A stretch of DNA of 15,171 bases, taken from positions 1-15,171 of the forward strand of contig CALCNO010000194.1 in the NCBI GenBank assembly GCA_937897615.1, given 5' to 3'. Both the position numbers and the translations under genes were made by a program. Positions 7,139 through 13,942 of this stretch are shown one piece after another. How positions within the stretch are numbered: position 1 is the first letter of the stretch; every line of letters starts with the position of its first letter. The notes beneath the pieces were generated by a model. It had not been told where the DNA came from, made no database searches, and was given only the letters and a program-made list of their open reading frames with translations. The DNA comes from an uncultured Anaerolineaceae bacterium (lineage in GTDB: Bacteria; Chloroflexota; Anaerolineae; Anaerolineales; Anaerolineaceae).

Positions 7139-8614
7139 TCACCTTCCTCTGCCCAGGATGGTTACCCGGGCGTGCGGATGATTGACGTGCAAAAGTCGTG
7201 TGGTTTTATCGAACGCCCATCCCTGCGGGGCGCCGGGAAGTGACTGACGCGGTAATTCTTCATCGCCTGAGAGCACGGCCACCGGCTCAAAAGTGAGCTT
7301 GAGGCGCTCGCTGCCGCTTTCTTCAAACGTGGCGTAGCTGATGTGGTACGGCTGGTAGCTGATGTCTTTGACCACGCCGGAAGCACGCAGCAGGCGGTCG
7401 CTGTCGGCGGGGGCCAGTTCCGGCAGGCAAGACATCACGTCAATAAAATGCGGAACGTAATCGAAGTAGCCATCGGTGAACCAGCACTGGTTGTAATAAT
7501 CCGGGCGGTCGGTGCCCACGCGCACCCAGCCGTTCTCGTCGGCCATGTAGCCAGCCCAGTTGAGCGAGCGGCGCGCCATCTCGGCATAGCGCTGGTTGCC
7601 GGACTTTTCGCCCCACAGGGCGCACAGCGCGGCAAAGCGGGCGGTATGGCTGCCCATCACGTGATAGCAGTATTTTTGCTCGTGCACCGCCACGGCGCCA
7701 AAGAAAGGCTGCGCGCCCAACTGCTCCTGCACCCAGGCGATCAGGCCGGGCACAGTCTGCGCGGGGGCCGGGTCGTACTGCGGGTGATCGAGGAAGTAGC
7801 GTGCGGTTTCCAGCGCGGTCAACTGGTCGCGGTTGCCGTTCTCCGCGTCCAGGCGGATGTCTTCAAAGTAGCCCTTCCAGCAGTTGTTGCGCAGCGGGTA
7901 GCGGAGTATCCATTCCAGCACGCTGCGGTGCGCCTCCTGATAGCCGCTCTTGCCCAGCCCGGCCAGCCCGTCAAAGAGGCGCAGCAGCTGCACCATGTCG
8001 GCGGTGTAGGCCTCGATGACGCTGCCGTCGCGCACATCCACGCGGAAGGGCACCGGCGAGTGTTCGGCGTCGCCGGGGGCCAGGTGCGCCAGCAATGTTT
8101 GCGCGCAGGCTTCGGCGGCGTGCAGGTAGCGTTCTTCGCCGGTGAGCTTGTAAAAGTCCACCAGGGCAGCGCCGGCCTGGGCCACTTTGTCGGGCTCGGT
8201 GGCATACTCGCCATCGGCGCGTGCGCCGAAATACACCCCCGTGCCGGGGTGCGCCGAGGCATACGGCACACTGCCCCAGGCGTAATGCGCCGGGGTCACA
8301 TGCTCCAGCAGGCGGTCGAGCATGCTGCGCACAATGGCGATGTGCTCGCCGTCGCCGGAATAGGGGTAGTAGCGCAGCAGCGTGGCCACCGCCCAGGCGA
8401 ACTTGCCCGCCGGGTTATCCGGCCAGATGGTGGGGCGCAGCGGGTCGGTCCAAAAGCACGAGTACAGCAGGTACCACGGCAGGCCGACTTTGGGGTCCAC
8501 CGGACAATGCTTGATGAAGTTCATTGCAAGGTACACCACACGGTCGTGGCTTGCCCAGGGTTCCAACTGTTCCTGTTGGTTCAGGATGACTTCGTGCTCG
8601 TTGATGTAATACAT
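7139..8614 (-). CDS. Cytosolic six-hairpin (alpha/alpha-barrel) carbohydrate-enzyme-like protein, function unknown
   Basis: This 491-residue protein has no signal peptide or membrane segment. It is built of repeated helical pairs rich in aromatic residues: FAWAVATLLRYYPYSGDGEH (72-91), AQAGAALVDFYKLTGEERYLHAAEA (145-169), ALETARYFLDHPQ, HTARFAALCALWGEKSGNQRYAEMARRSLNWAGY, and WFTDGYFDYVPHFIDV. These are typical of the six-hairpin glycosidase superfamily. A smaller beta-rich tail of about 90 residues follows. No motif places it in a named family: I do not see the RHxW-type signature of N-acylglucosamine 2-epimerase/YihS enzymes. Being in the operon between ATPase and binding protein, it may hydrolyse, epimerise or isomerise an imported glycoside or sugar acid; this is inference. 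The ATG lies five bases after the ATPase stop with no strong ribosome site, which suggests coupled translation. Confidence 0.7.
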   Translation of the reverse strand: MYYINEHEVILNQQEQLEPWASHDRVVYLAMNFIKHCPVDPKVGLPWYLLYSCFWTDPLRPTIWPDNPAGKFAWAVATLLRYYPYSGDGEHIAIVRSMLDRLLEHVTPAHYAWGSVPYASAHPGTGVYFGARADGEYATEPDKVAQAGAALVDFYKLTGEERYLHAAEACAQTLLAHLAPGDAEHSPVPFRVDVRDGSVIEAYTADMVQLLRLFDGLAGLGKSGYQEAHRSVLEWILRYPLRNNCWKGYFEDIRLDAENGNRDQLTALETARYFLDHPQYDPAPAQTVPGLIAWVQEQLGAQPFFGAVAVHEQKYCYHVMGSHTARFAALCALWGEKSGNQRYAEMARRSLNWAGYMADENGWVRVGTDRPDYYNQCWFTDGYFDYVPHFIDVMSCLPELAPADSDRLLRASGVVKDISYQPYHISYATFEESGSERLKLTFEPVAVLSGDEELPRQSLPGAPQGWAFDKTTRLLHVNHPHARVTILGRGR

Positions 8615-8619
8615 AAGGC

Positions 8620-9681
8620 TCAGTCTTCGGCCATCACCTGGCAGTATTCCGGGCGCAGGCCCACCCAGATCTTCTGGTGGTAAGAGAGCAGTTCACGCCC
8701 GGCCACGTTCACATCGGCGGTGATCACGCGTTCACCGGTGCTGATGCCCAGGCGCGTGATGGCGCCGTGGAAGGTGATGGTATCCACCACGCCCTCAATG
8801 ACATTGCTGGTTTTGGCGTCCGGTTTTTGCGCAAAGACTTCCACATTCTCCGGGCGCACCAGCACCACCACCTTTTTGCCGGCGGCGTGGGCCGCGGCGT
8901 TGGGCGTGGCAATATCAAGGCTGCCGGCGCGCACATGCGCAGCATCGGCCACCTCGCCGTGGAACTCGTTGGCGGTGCCGATGAAGGTAGCCACAAAGCG
9001 CGTTTCCGGCTTGCGGTAAATTTGCTGCGGGGTGCCCACCTGCTCGATGACGCCGTTATTCATCACCACCACCAGGTCGGAGATGGAAAGGGCTTCTTCC
9101 TGGTCGTGGGTAACGTACACGGTGGTAATGCCCAGGTCAGACTGGATGCGGCGGATCTCGCCGCGCAGCACCACGCGCACCTCGGCATCCAGCGCCGAAA
9201 GCGGCTCGTCCAGCAGCAGCACTCGCGGCTGAATGGCCAGCGCCCGCGCCAGGGCAATACGCTGCTGCTGCCCGCCGGAAAGCTGGTGCGGGTAGCGTTT
9301 GGCGGTATTTGCCAGGCGCACCAGTTCCAGCACCTTTTCGGCCATCTGCTGCGCTTCCTGTTTGGGTTTGTGCTGCATCTTCAGGCCAAACATCACGTTG
9401 TCCAAAATGGTCATGTTGGGGAACAGCGCATAGGACTGGAAGACCATGCCGATGCCGCGCTGGTTGGGCGCCACCCTGGAAATATCCTGGTTGTCCAGCA
9501 GGATGGTGCCGGCGTCGGGGATCTCAAAGCCGGCGATCATGCGCAGCGTGGTGGTCTTGCCGCAGCCAGACGGGCCGAGGAAAGACACCAACTGCCCTTT
9601 TTCGATCGCCAGGTTGAAATCCTTGACCGCAACAACGCCGCCGAAATTTTTTGACACATTGGTAAGTTCAAGGTATGCCAT
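8620..9681 (-). CDS. ABC transporter ATP-binding protein (PotA/FbpC type)
   Basis: The 353-residue protein has a complete nucleotide-binding domain: Walker A GPSGCGKT (36-43), Q-loop Gln82 in MVFQSYALFP, signature LSGGQQQR (134-141), Walker B VLLLDEP (154-160) with the D-loop SALDA, and switch His192 in YVTHDQEEAL. A C-terminal TOBE-type domain occupies roughly residues 240-350 (VVVLVRPENVEVF...), as in the CUT1/polyamine/iron importer ATPases. It should power uptake through the two adjacent permeases. AAGGAC lies about seven bases before ATG 9681, and the upstream permease stops eleven bases away. ATPases of this subfamily can sometimes be shared among importers, but the tight linkage favours a dedicated one. 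The family call is secure and the cargo is not. Confidence 0.95.
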   Translation of the reverse strand: MAYLELTNVSKNFGGVVAVKDFNLAIEKGQLVSFLGPSGCGKTTTLRMIAGFEIPDAGTILLDNQDISRVAPNQRGIGMVFQSYALFPNMTILDNVMFGLKMQHKPKQEAQQMAEKVLELVRLANTAKRYPHQLSGGQQQRIALARALAIQPRVLLLDEPLSALDAEVRVVLRGEIRRIQSDLGITTVYVTHDQEEALSISDLVVVMNNGVIEQVGTPQQIYRKPETRFVATFIGTANEFHGEVADAAHVRAGSLDIATPNAAAHAAGKKVVVLVRPENVEVFAQKPDAKTSNVIEGVVDTITFHGAITRLGISTGERVITADVNVAGRELLSYHQKIWVGLRPEYCQVMAED

Positions 9682-9692
9682 CGCTTCTGTCC

Positions 9693-10514
9693 TTATCTAG
9701 CACTGAGATGCTCATGCGATTTGTTTAACCCCTTACCGCTCACCCACAGGATCAGCAGCGAAACGATCCAGGCGATGGTAAAGGAGATCACGGAGAGGCC
9801 GGCTGCGATGGTGCCATCCTTGCGGGTGTACTCCACCAGCAGCATGGGGAAGGTCTTGAACCCGGCGCCCACGATCAGCCGCGCCAGGGTGAACTCGGCA
9901 AAGACGGTGGCAAACACCAGCAGGCTGCCGCTGAGGATGCCCGTGAAGATGTTGGGGATGATGACGCGCATCAGCACATTGAAGGTGTTGGCGCCCAGGC
10001 TCTGCGCCGCTTCGGTGAGGGTGGTAATGTCAATGGCTGCCAGGTTGTTGGAAACCGAGCGGTACATGAACGGCATGGTGTACACCACCGTGGCCGCGAT
10101 CAGCAGGAACGGCGAGCGCGCAATGGGCTGAAAGTTGAACACCTGCACCAGCGCCAGCGCCAGCACCACGCCGGGGATGCCAAACGGCAGGATCATCAGC
10201 AGGTCCAGGAGCGGCTTGGCGGCGTAAACGCGCGCGTGCACCCAGTACACCGTGGGCACCACCACCAGCAGCGATACCGCCACCGAGGCCAGCGAGAGCA
10301 CCAGCGAGTTTTGCAGGGTCTTGAAGAAGTACGGATTCTGCGCCGCGGTCTGGTAGCCTTCCAGCGAGTAGCCTTCCGGCAGGATGGTGCGATCCCAGCG
10401 CGTGGCCACCGAGAAGATGTAAGTGGCAATGATCGGCAGCAGCATGTAGCCAACGAAGAGCACCACAATGAGCACCTGCCCGGCAGACGGTCTGGCCTTC
10501 TTTTCAGCGCTCAT
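9693..10514 (-). CDS. ABC transporter permease (PotC-like, second subunit)
   Basis: The protein has 273 residues with about six hydrophobic membrane segments, the first at roughly residues 13-35 (VLIVVLFVGYMLLPIIATYIF). The cytoplasmic EAA loop, which docks on the ATPase, is TEAAQSLGANTFNVLMRVIIPNI (about 172-194). The size and the LPFGIPGVVLALALV segment fit the PotC/FbpB-half class of permeases rather than CUT2 sugar permeases. GAGGT precedes ATG 10514, and the partner permease stops three bases upstream, so the two are surely cotranscribed and probably translated in a coupled way. They should form a heterodimeric channel in the inner membrane. Confidence 0.92.
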   Translation of the reverse strand: MSAEKKARPSAGQVLIVVLFVGYMLLPIIATYIFSVATRWDRTILPEGYSLEGYQTAAQNPYFFKTLQNSLVLSLASVAVSLLVVVPTVYWVHARVYAAKPLLDLLMILPFGIPGVVLALALVQVFNFQPIARSPFLLIAATVVYTMPFMYRSVSNNLAAIDITTLTEAAQSLGANTFNVLMRVIIPNIFTGILSGSLLVFATVFAEFTLARLIVGAGFKTFPMLLVEYTRKDGTIAAGLSVISFTIAWIVSLLILWVSGKGLNKSHEHLSAR

Positions 10515-10517
10515 GGC

Positions 10518-11381
10518 TTACCTCCTCGTCCATTTTCTGGCGCGGCCGGTGGCCACCTGGTAGATGGCAATACACACGCCCATGATCACCAGCGAGAGGA
10601 TCGCCATCGCCTGCCCGATGCCCGGTTCGTGCAGCACCTCGCCGGTGATGGTGAAGCCGATCTGCAGCGTCACCAGCGAGAGTTTGGAACCCGTGAGGGT
10701 GTAGGCGGTGGCGTAAGCGCCGAAGGCATTGGCAAACAGCAGCACAAAGCCGGCGATGAGCGACGGCGTGAGGATGGGCAGGCCGATGTTCCACCAGAAC
10801 TGCCAGGTGGTGGCGCCCAGGTTGGTGGCGGATTCGCGCCACTCTTTTTTGAGGCCGCCAAACGCCGGGATGATCAGCAGCACCATCAGCGGCAGTTGAA
10901 AGTACAGGTACGCCAGGATCAGGCCGGAAAGCGAATAAACGCTGAAATCCGGGTAGAGCTTGATGTTGAGGTACTGCAGAAAGAATTGCGTCACCAGCCC
11001 GTTGGAACCCAGGATGATGATGAAGGCAAAGGCCAGCGGGGCGCCGGCAAAGTTGGTGGTCACGTCTGAGAGCGCGATCAGCAGTTCCTTCATGCGCGCC
11101 GAGGGCCAGCGGTAAATGGCGTAGCCCACCACCAGGCCAATGGTGGTGCCGAGGAAGGCCGTGATGCCCGAAAGTTTGATGCTGTTCCAGAACGAGCGCA
11201 GGTAAAGCGGCGCCAGCGCCCCCTGGTAATTGTTGAGGGTGAACTCGCCGGCCCTGGTGAAGAGACTGTCCCTGAGCAGTAAAAATACAGGGACAATCTC
11301 AAACGCCAGGCAGAAGAGGAGGAAAGGAAGTAGTCCAAGCCAGGATGCAAAACGTTGCCGTGTTTTGATTGATCGGTTCAT
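10518..11381 (-). CDS. ABC transporter permease (PotB-like, first subunit)
   Basis: The protein has 287 residues from ATG 11381, with about six membrane segments, the first at residues 12-36 (ASWLGLLPFLLFCLAFEIVPVFLLL). The EAA loop is ESATNLGATTWQFWWNIGLPIL in the second half. It is the first gene of the operon. A longer frame opening at 11438 was rejected, because the likely transcription start lies near 11402, downstream of that codon, and because GGA lies seven bases before ATG 11381. With the next gene it forms the membrane channel of a polyamine/iron/AfuA-type importer; the permease type does not identify the ligand. Expression should come from the TTGCAA/TATACT promoter at 11409-11438. 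Confidence 0.92.
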   Translation of the reverse strand: MNRSIKTRQRFASWLGLLPFLLFCLAFEIVPVFLLLRDSLFTRAGEFTLNNYQGALAPLYLRSFWNSIKLSGITAFLGTTIGLVVGYAIYRWPSARMKELLIALSDVTTNFAGAPLAFAFIIILGSNGLVTQFFLQYLNIKLYPDFSVYSLSGLILAYLYFQLPLMVLLIIPAFGGLKKEWRESATNLGATTWQFWWNIGLPILTPSLIAGFVLLFANAFGAYATAYTLTGSKLSLVTLQIGFTITGEVLHEPGIGQAMAILSLVIMGVCIAIYQVATGRARKWTRR

Positions 11382-11408
11382 CCGTTTTTCCAAGATTTTG
11401 ATGGTTTT

Positions 11409-11438
11409 AGTATAACACGCTTTTGTTTTGTTTTGCAA
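11409..11438 (-). promoter_or_regulatory. Sigma70-like promoter of the eleven-gene operon
   Basis: Read on the minus strand, TTGCAA (11438-11433) and TATACT (11414-11409) are separated by 18 bases. Transcription would start near 11402, leaving a leader of about 20 bases before the first permease. The -35 lies inside the first T-rich operator block, so a bound repressor would occlude it. Confidence 0.6.
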
Positions 11439-11460
11439 CCGTTTATGTTTCGTTTTGTAT
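11421..11460. promoter_or_regulatory. Candidate DeoR-family operator: two TTTYR-repeat blocks
   Basis: Block 1 (11421-11436) is three tandem TTTTG units. Block 2 (11441-11460) has TTTAT, GTTTC and GTTTTG units. The blocks start exactly 20 bases apart, about two helical turns. Such tandem TTTC/T-R repeats resemble operators of DeoR-family regulators such as E. coli AgaR. Block 1 covers the -35 of the minus-strand promoter, and block 2 ends four bases before the -35 of the plus-strand promoter. Binding of the operon's own DeoR protein is inferred. Confidence 0.55.
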
Positions 11461-11463
11461 CAA

Positions 11464-11492
11464 TTGACTATTGTTTTAAGAACTGTTAGAAT
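11464..11492 (+). promoter_or_regulatory. Sigma70-like promoter of the GHMP kinase gene
   Basis: TTGACT (11464-11469) and TAGAAT (11487-11492) are separated by an ideal 17 bases, and each matches consensus at five of six positions. Transcription would start near 11499, giving a leader of about 27 bases with AGGAG at 11515-11519. It diverges from the operon promoter with the operator candidate between them. Confidence 0.7.
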
Positions 11493-11525
11493 AGATTTCA
11501 TAACCTTTTCTTACAGGAGCCCAGT

Positions 11526-12977
11526 GTGAACGCTTCCCCTGCAATTAACCCCCAGCTCGCCCCCGGCATTGAGCAGTTCGTGGAGCTGTGCCGCCAGCAC
11601 AGCGGCAGCCTCTTCGCCCCCGCCGCCAAAGTCTTCATCAGCCGCGCCCCCGGGCGCCTGGATCTGCTGGGCGGCAACGACGATTACACCGGCGGCCTGG
11701 TCTTTGAGACCACCATCCGCGAGGCCACCTTCTTTGCCGCGCAGCCGCGCACAGACGGGCGCTTTGTGCTCGTCAACCCCTCGGTGCGCAGCATGGGCTG
11801 GCACGAGCGCGTTGAGTTCACCCTGGAAGACCTCTACCGCGGCGGCGCCCCGCGCAACATCGAAGAGCTGCGCGCCTGGATCAACGCCGACCCCAACCAG
11901 AACTGGATCGCCACCCTGGTGGGCAACCTGTACTACCTCAAGATGAAACACCCGCAGGCCGTTGCCAGCGGGCTGAACATGCTGCTGGATTCTTCCATCC
12001 CGCTGGGCAAGGGCGTTAGCTCCTCGGCCGCGCTGGAAGCCGCCGGCATGAAGGCCTGCGCCGCCGCCTACGGCATCCGCATTGAAGGCATTGAACTGGC
12101 CACGCAGACGCAGTGGGTGGAGAACGCCATCGCCCAATCCGCTAGCGGCATCATGGATCAGTTCGCCGTCATCATGGGCAACGTGGATTCCTTTACCCCC
12201 ATGACCTGCCAGCCGTGCATCCCGCACCCGCTGGTGAGGCTGCCGCACGGGCTTCGTATCTGGGGGCTGGATTCCGGCGTGCGCCACTCGGTGGCCGGCA
12301 TTGAATACGAATCGGCGCGCGCGGCCACCTTTATGGGCTACCAGTTGATCTGTGAGATGGCAGGCCTGCCCGTCCGCCGCGACGACAGCGGCATTTTAGC
12401 GCGCTACACCGACCCGCGCTGGAATGGCTACCTGGCGCGCATCTCCCCCAGCCTCTTCCGCCGCGATTACGAGGACGCGCTGCCCAAGACCCTCAGCGGC
12501 GCCGAGTTCCTCAAGACCCACCCGGTGCACTTTGACCCCTACACGCCGGTGCGCCCGGAGGTGAACTACCCGGTGCGCAACTGTGCGCGCTACGCCGTGG
12601 AAGAGAATTACCGCGTGCAGACCTTTTACGAATTGATCCGCCTGGCCGCCGCCCCGCTGGCCGAGAGCACCCTGCAGGCGCTGGGAGAGCTGATGTACGG
12701 CGCGCACACGGGTTACAGCGATTGCGGCCTGGGTTCCGCCGAGACGGACTTGATCGTGGAATTGGTGCGCGCACAGGCCGGGCACGACCTCTTCGGCGCC
12801 AAGATCACCGGCGGGGGCGCCGGCGGCACGGTGGCCGTGCTGGGCAGAGACAGCGCCGCCGCGCAGCAGGCCTTTGAGCAGGTGGTGGCCGCCTACCGGC
12901 AGCAAACCGGCATCGCGCCGTACATCTTCACCGGCTCTTCACAGGGCGCAGACGCCTTCGGGATTCTGGAGATGTAA
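11526..12977 (+). CDS. GHMP sugar kinase, L-arabinokinase-like (galactokinase superfamily)
   Basis: The protein has 483 residues from GTG 11526, with AGGAG six bases upstream. The GHMP motifs are complete: the sugar-binding motif SRAPGRLDLLGGNDDYTGG (39-57), ATP loop PLGKGVSSSAALE (159-171), catalytic Asp211 in GIMDQF, and C-terminal KITGGGAGGTV (426-436). Classical galactokinases read GEHTDYNGG at the sugar motif, where Glu and His contact the C6 hydroxyl. Here Gly50 and Asn51 replace them while Asp53 stays, much as in plant L-arabinokinase (GRLDVMGGIADYSG). Further ARA1-like stretches, recalled from knowledge of that family, are LRIWGLDSGVRHSVAG and the ESARAATFMGYQ segment. The enzyme probably adds phosphate at C1 of a sugar lacking the galactose C6 contacts, for example L-arabinose. 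It is transcribed away from the sugar operon and shares its control region. A galactokinase with altered specificity is the alternative. Confidence 0.85.
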   Translation: MNASPAINPQLAPGIEQFVELCRQHSGSLFAPAAKVFISRAPGRLDLLGGNDDYTGGLVFETTIREATFFAAQPRTDGRFVLVNPSVRSMGWHERVEFTLEDLYRGGAPRNIEELRAWINADPNQNWIATLVGNLYYLKMKHPQAVASGLNMLLDSSIPLGKGVSSSAALEAAGMKACAAAYGIRIEGIELATQTQWVENAIAQSASGIMDQFAVIMGNVDSFTPMTCQPCIPHPLVRLPHGLRIWGLDSGVRHSVAGIEYESARAATFMGYQLICEMAGLPVRRDDSGILARYTDPRWNGYLARISPSLFRRDYEDALPKTLSGAEFLKTHPVHFDPYTPVRPEVNYPVRNCARYAVEENYRVQTFYELIRLAAAPLAESTLQALGELMYGAHTGYSDCGLGSAETDLIVELVRAQAGHDLFGAKITGGGAGGTVAVLGRDSAAAQQAFEQVVAAYRQQTGIAPYIFTGSSQGADAFGILEM

Positions 12978-13001
12978 GGGGAAACGGGGTTGTTTGATTT
13001 T

Positions 13002-13031
13002 CGTAGGGGCGGTTCATGAACCGCCCCTACG
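13002..13031. repeat. Interspersed GTAGGGGCGG-type palindromic repeat unit
   Basis: This 30-base perfect inverted repeat contains GGGGCGGTTC and its complement. From general familiarity, near-identical units recur in intergenic DNA of Chloroflexota, cyanobacteria and others, often producing spurious short frames translated as GAVHEPPLR. Only one copy lies in this window, so repetition in this genome is inferred, not seen. Confidence 0.5.
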
Positions 13032-13037
13032 GTTTTT
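13002..13037 (+). terminator. Perfect 30-bp palindrome plus T5, probable terminator of the kinase gene
   Basis: Positions 13002-13031 are a perfect 30-base palindrome built on the half-site CGTAGGGGCGGTTCA. One G and then TTTTT (13033-13037) follow on the plus strand, 24 bases after the kinase stop. The transcript would fold into a very stable stem with a U tract. The minus strand has no T run after it, so it should act in one direction only. The palindrome is of a kind seen interspersed in many bacterial genomes. Confidence 0.7.
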
Positions 13038-13190
13038 GGTGAGGGTCTTAACGGAAGTGTGATGAAAAAGCCAGACACTTTTGATGGGGCGTTGGTTATT
13101 GTTGAGGGGAGGGAAGGTGCATCAGGGGAAAGCAATAAACCCAGTGTAAAAGAATCTTATCTCTGTTAGTTCACATACTTTAGAAACACA

Positions 13191-13742
13191 TTAACCTGAA
13201 CACCACATCGCCTCAGAAGGTGCCCCCAAAGGAAAATCCTCATCCTCGATTTCCTTACTTAGAAAAACAATCATATCTCGTGTATTTTCACAATATTTTT
13301 GTGCTTTCTCAAGAGTTGTTTCTTTTTCCCAAGCTAACAAGGGCATATCTGGGATTTCATTGTTTTCTATTTTTTGCCAATTACTTATTGTTTCAGTTCT
13401 GCTATGGACAATGCTGTCCCGGTATTTAAAAATCGTCCCAAAGTATGAAAAGGGTTCTTTTTTCTTATCGATCACCAAATTTTTTAGTTCTGATATACAT
13501 GTTAATTTTTTATCAGGGGAGAGTCGGTTATCCTTAGGGTCCCAAATATTGTAGGATTTTTCACCTATATGGTTTAAATACGCCTCAAGTGAAAAGGCAC
13601 AAAAGACTATTGCGACAATGCAATAGTAGTAAAGATACTCTTTTTGTTCCCCAGCTTGCTTTAAGGCAAATTTAGATAATAAAAAAAATTCATCATAGGG
13701 CCGTACCGTTCGAATTACTTTTGTTTTCTCCTCTTTATTCAT
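13191..13742 (-). CDS. Small HEPN-like protein, probably acquired
   Basis: This hypothetical protein has 183 residues and is helix-rich. The sequence YRDSIVHSR (residues 107-115) contains Arg108 and His113 in an Rx4H arrangement, the catalytic motif of HEPN-type RNases (Rx4-6H). A preceding hydrophobic helix (YYYCIVAIVFCAFSLEAYLNHIG, 38-60) resembles the first helix of related HEPN proteins. If real, it could be an RNase toxin or defence effector, or a non-toxic HEPN scaffold. No nucleotidyltransferase or antitoxin partner is adjacent. The DNA is strikingly AT-rich beside GC-rich neighbours, with many AAA, TTT and ATA codons, which points to recent transfer. AAGGA lies five bases or so before ATG 13742. 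The gene is very likely real; the HEPN assignment rests on a short motif. Confidence 0.6.
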   Translation of the reverse strand: MNKEEKTKVIRTVRPYDEFFLLSKFALKQAGEQKEYLYYYCIVAIVFCAFSLEAYLNHIGEKSYNIWDPKDNRLSPDKKLTCISELKNLVIDKKKEPFSYFGTIFKYRDSIVHSRTETISNWQKIENNEIPDMPLLAWEKETTLEKAQKYCENTRDMIVFLSKEIEDEDFPLGAPSEAMWCSG

Positions 13743-13771
13743 ATTTTCCTTTTGCCTACTTGTCGTTGGTT

Positions 13772-13791
13772 ACCCAAACCAAGTTTTGGGT
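13772..13791. other. Weak hairpin upstream of the HEPN-like gene
   Basis: ACCCAAA and TTTGGGT form a seven-base-pair stem with a six-base loop about 30 bases before the HEPN-like start. It could be an operator dyad or an RNA hairpin in the leader. No promoter hexamers are convincing nearby, so this is only a structural note. Confidence 0.25.
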
Positions 13792-13903
13792 GTCTTTAAC
13801 CAGTTTTATCTACAAATCACCCTTCTTTCCATTGCCCCCACACCACCCAAACGATGGATTTATCTTACAACCTCTCCCCGCGCTTTACAAGCGCCCTTAA
13901 CCC

Positions 13904-13926
13904 AAAAGATGCCCCGCAGGGCATCT
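13904..13926 (-). terminator. Intrinsic terminator of the malic enzyme gene
   Basis: On the minus strand AGATGCCC and GGGCATCT form an eight-base-pair stem around a four-base loop, followed directly by TTTT (13907-13904). The stem starts about 17 bases after the malic enzyme stop. The geometry is that of a classical Rho-independent terminator, though the U run is short. Confidence 0.75.
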
Positions 13927-13942
13927 CTCCATCCAAGACCTC

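Noticed and set aside
7139..8614. Sulfoquinovose (Yih-type) pathway with the six-hairpin protein as a YihS isomerase
   Set aside because: The YihS/epimerase signature is not visible, the kinase is FGGY rather than PfkB type, and the aldolase is of the DhnA group; the idea is not excluded but unsupported.
11382..11438. Upstream start at 11438 for the first permease
   Set aside because: It falls at the -35 hexamer of the likely promoter, upstream of the predicted transcription start; ATG 11381 gives a normal permease N-terminus.
12874..13135. Short overlapping frames on both strands across the palindrome, encoding GAVHEPPLR
   Set aside because: They are translations of the repeat itself, without ribosome sites or conserved extensions.
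13032..13190. Short plus-strand frame beginning near 13060 (MKKPDTFDG...)
   Set aside because: About 35 codons, no convincing ribosome site and no recognised family; probably non-coding.
13880..13894. GCGCTT/AAGCGC hairpin as a second terminator behind the malic enzyme
   Set aside because: The stem is six pairs and no T run follows on the minus strand; the better terminator is at 13904-13926.
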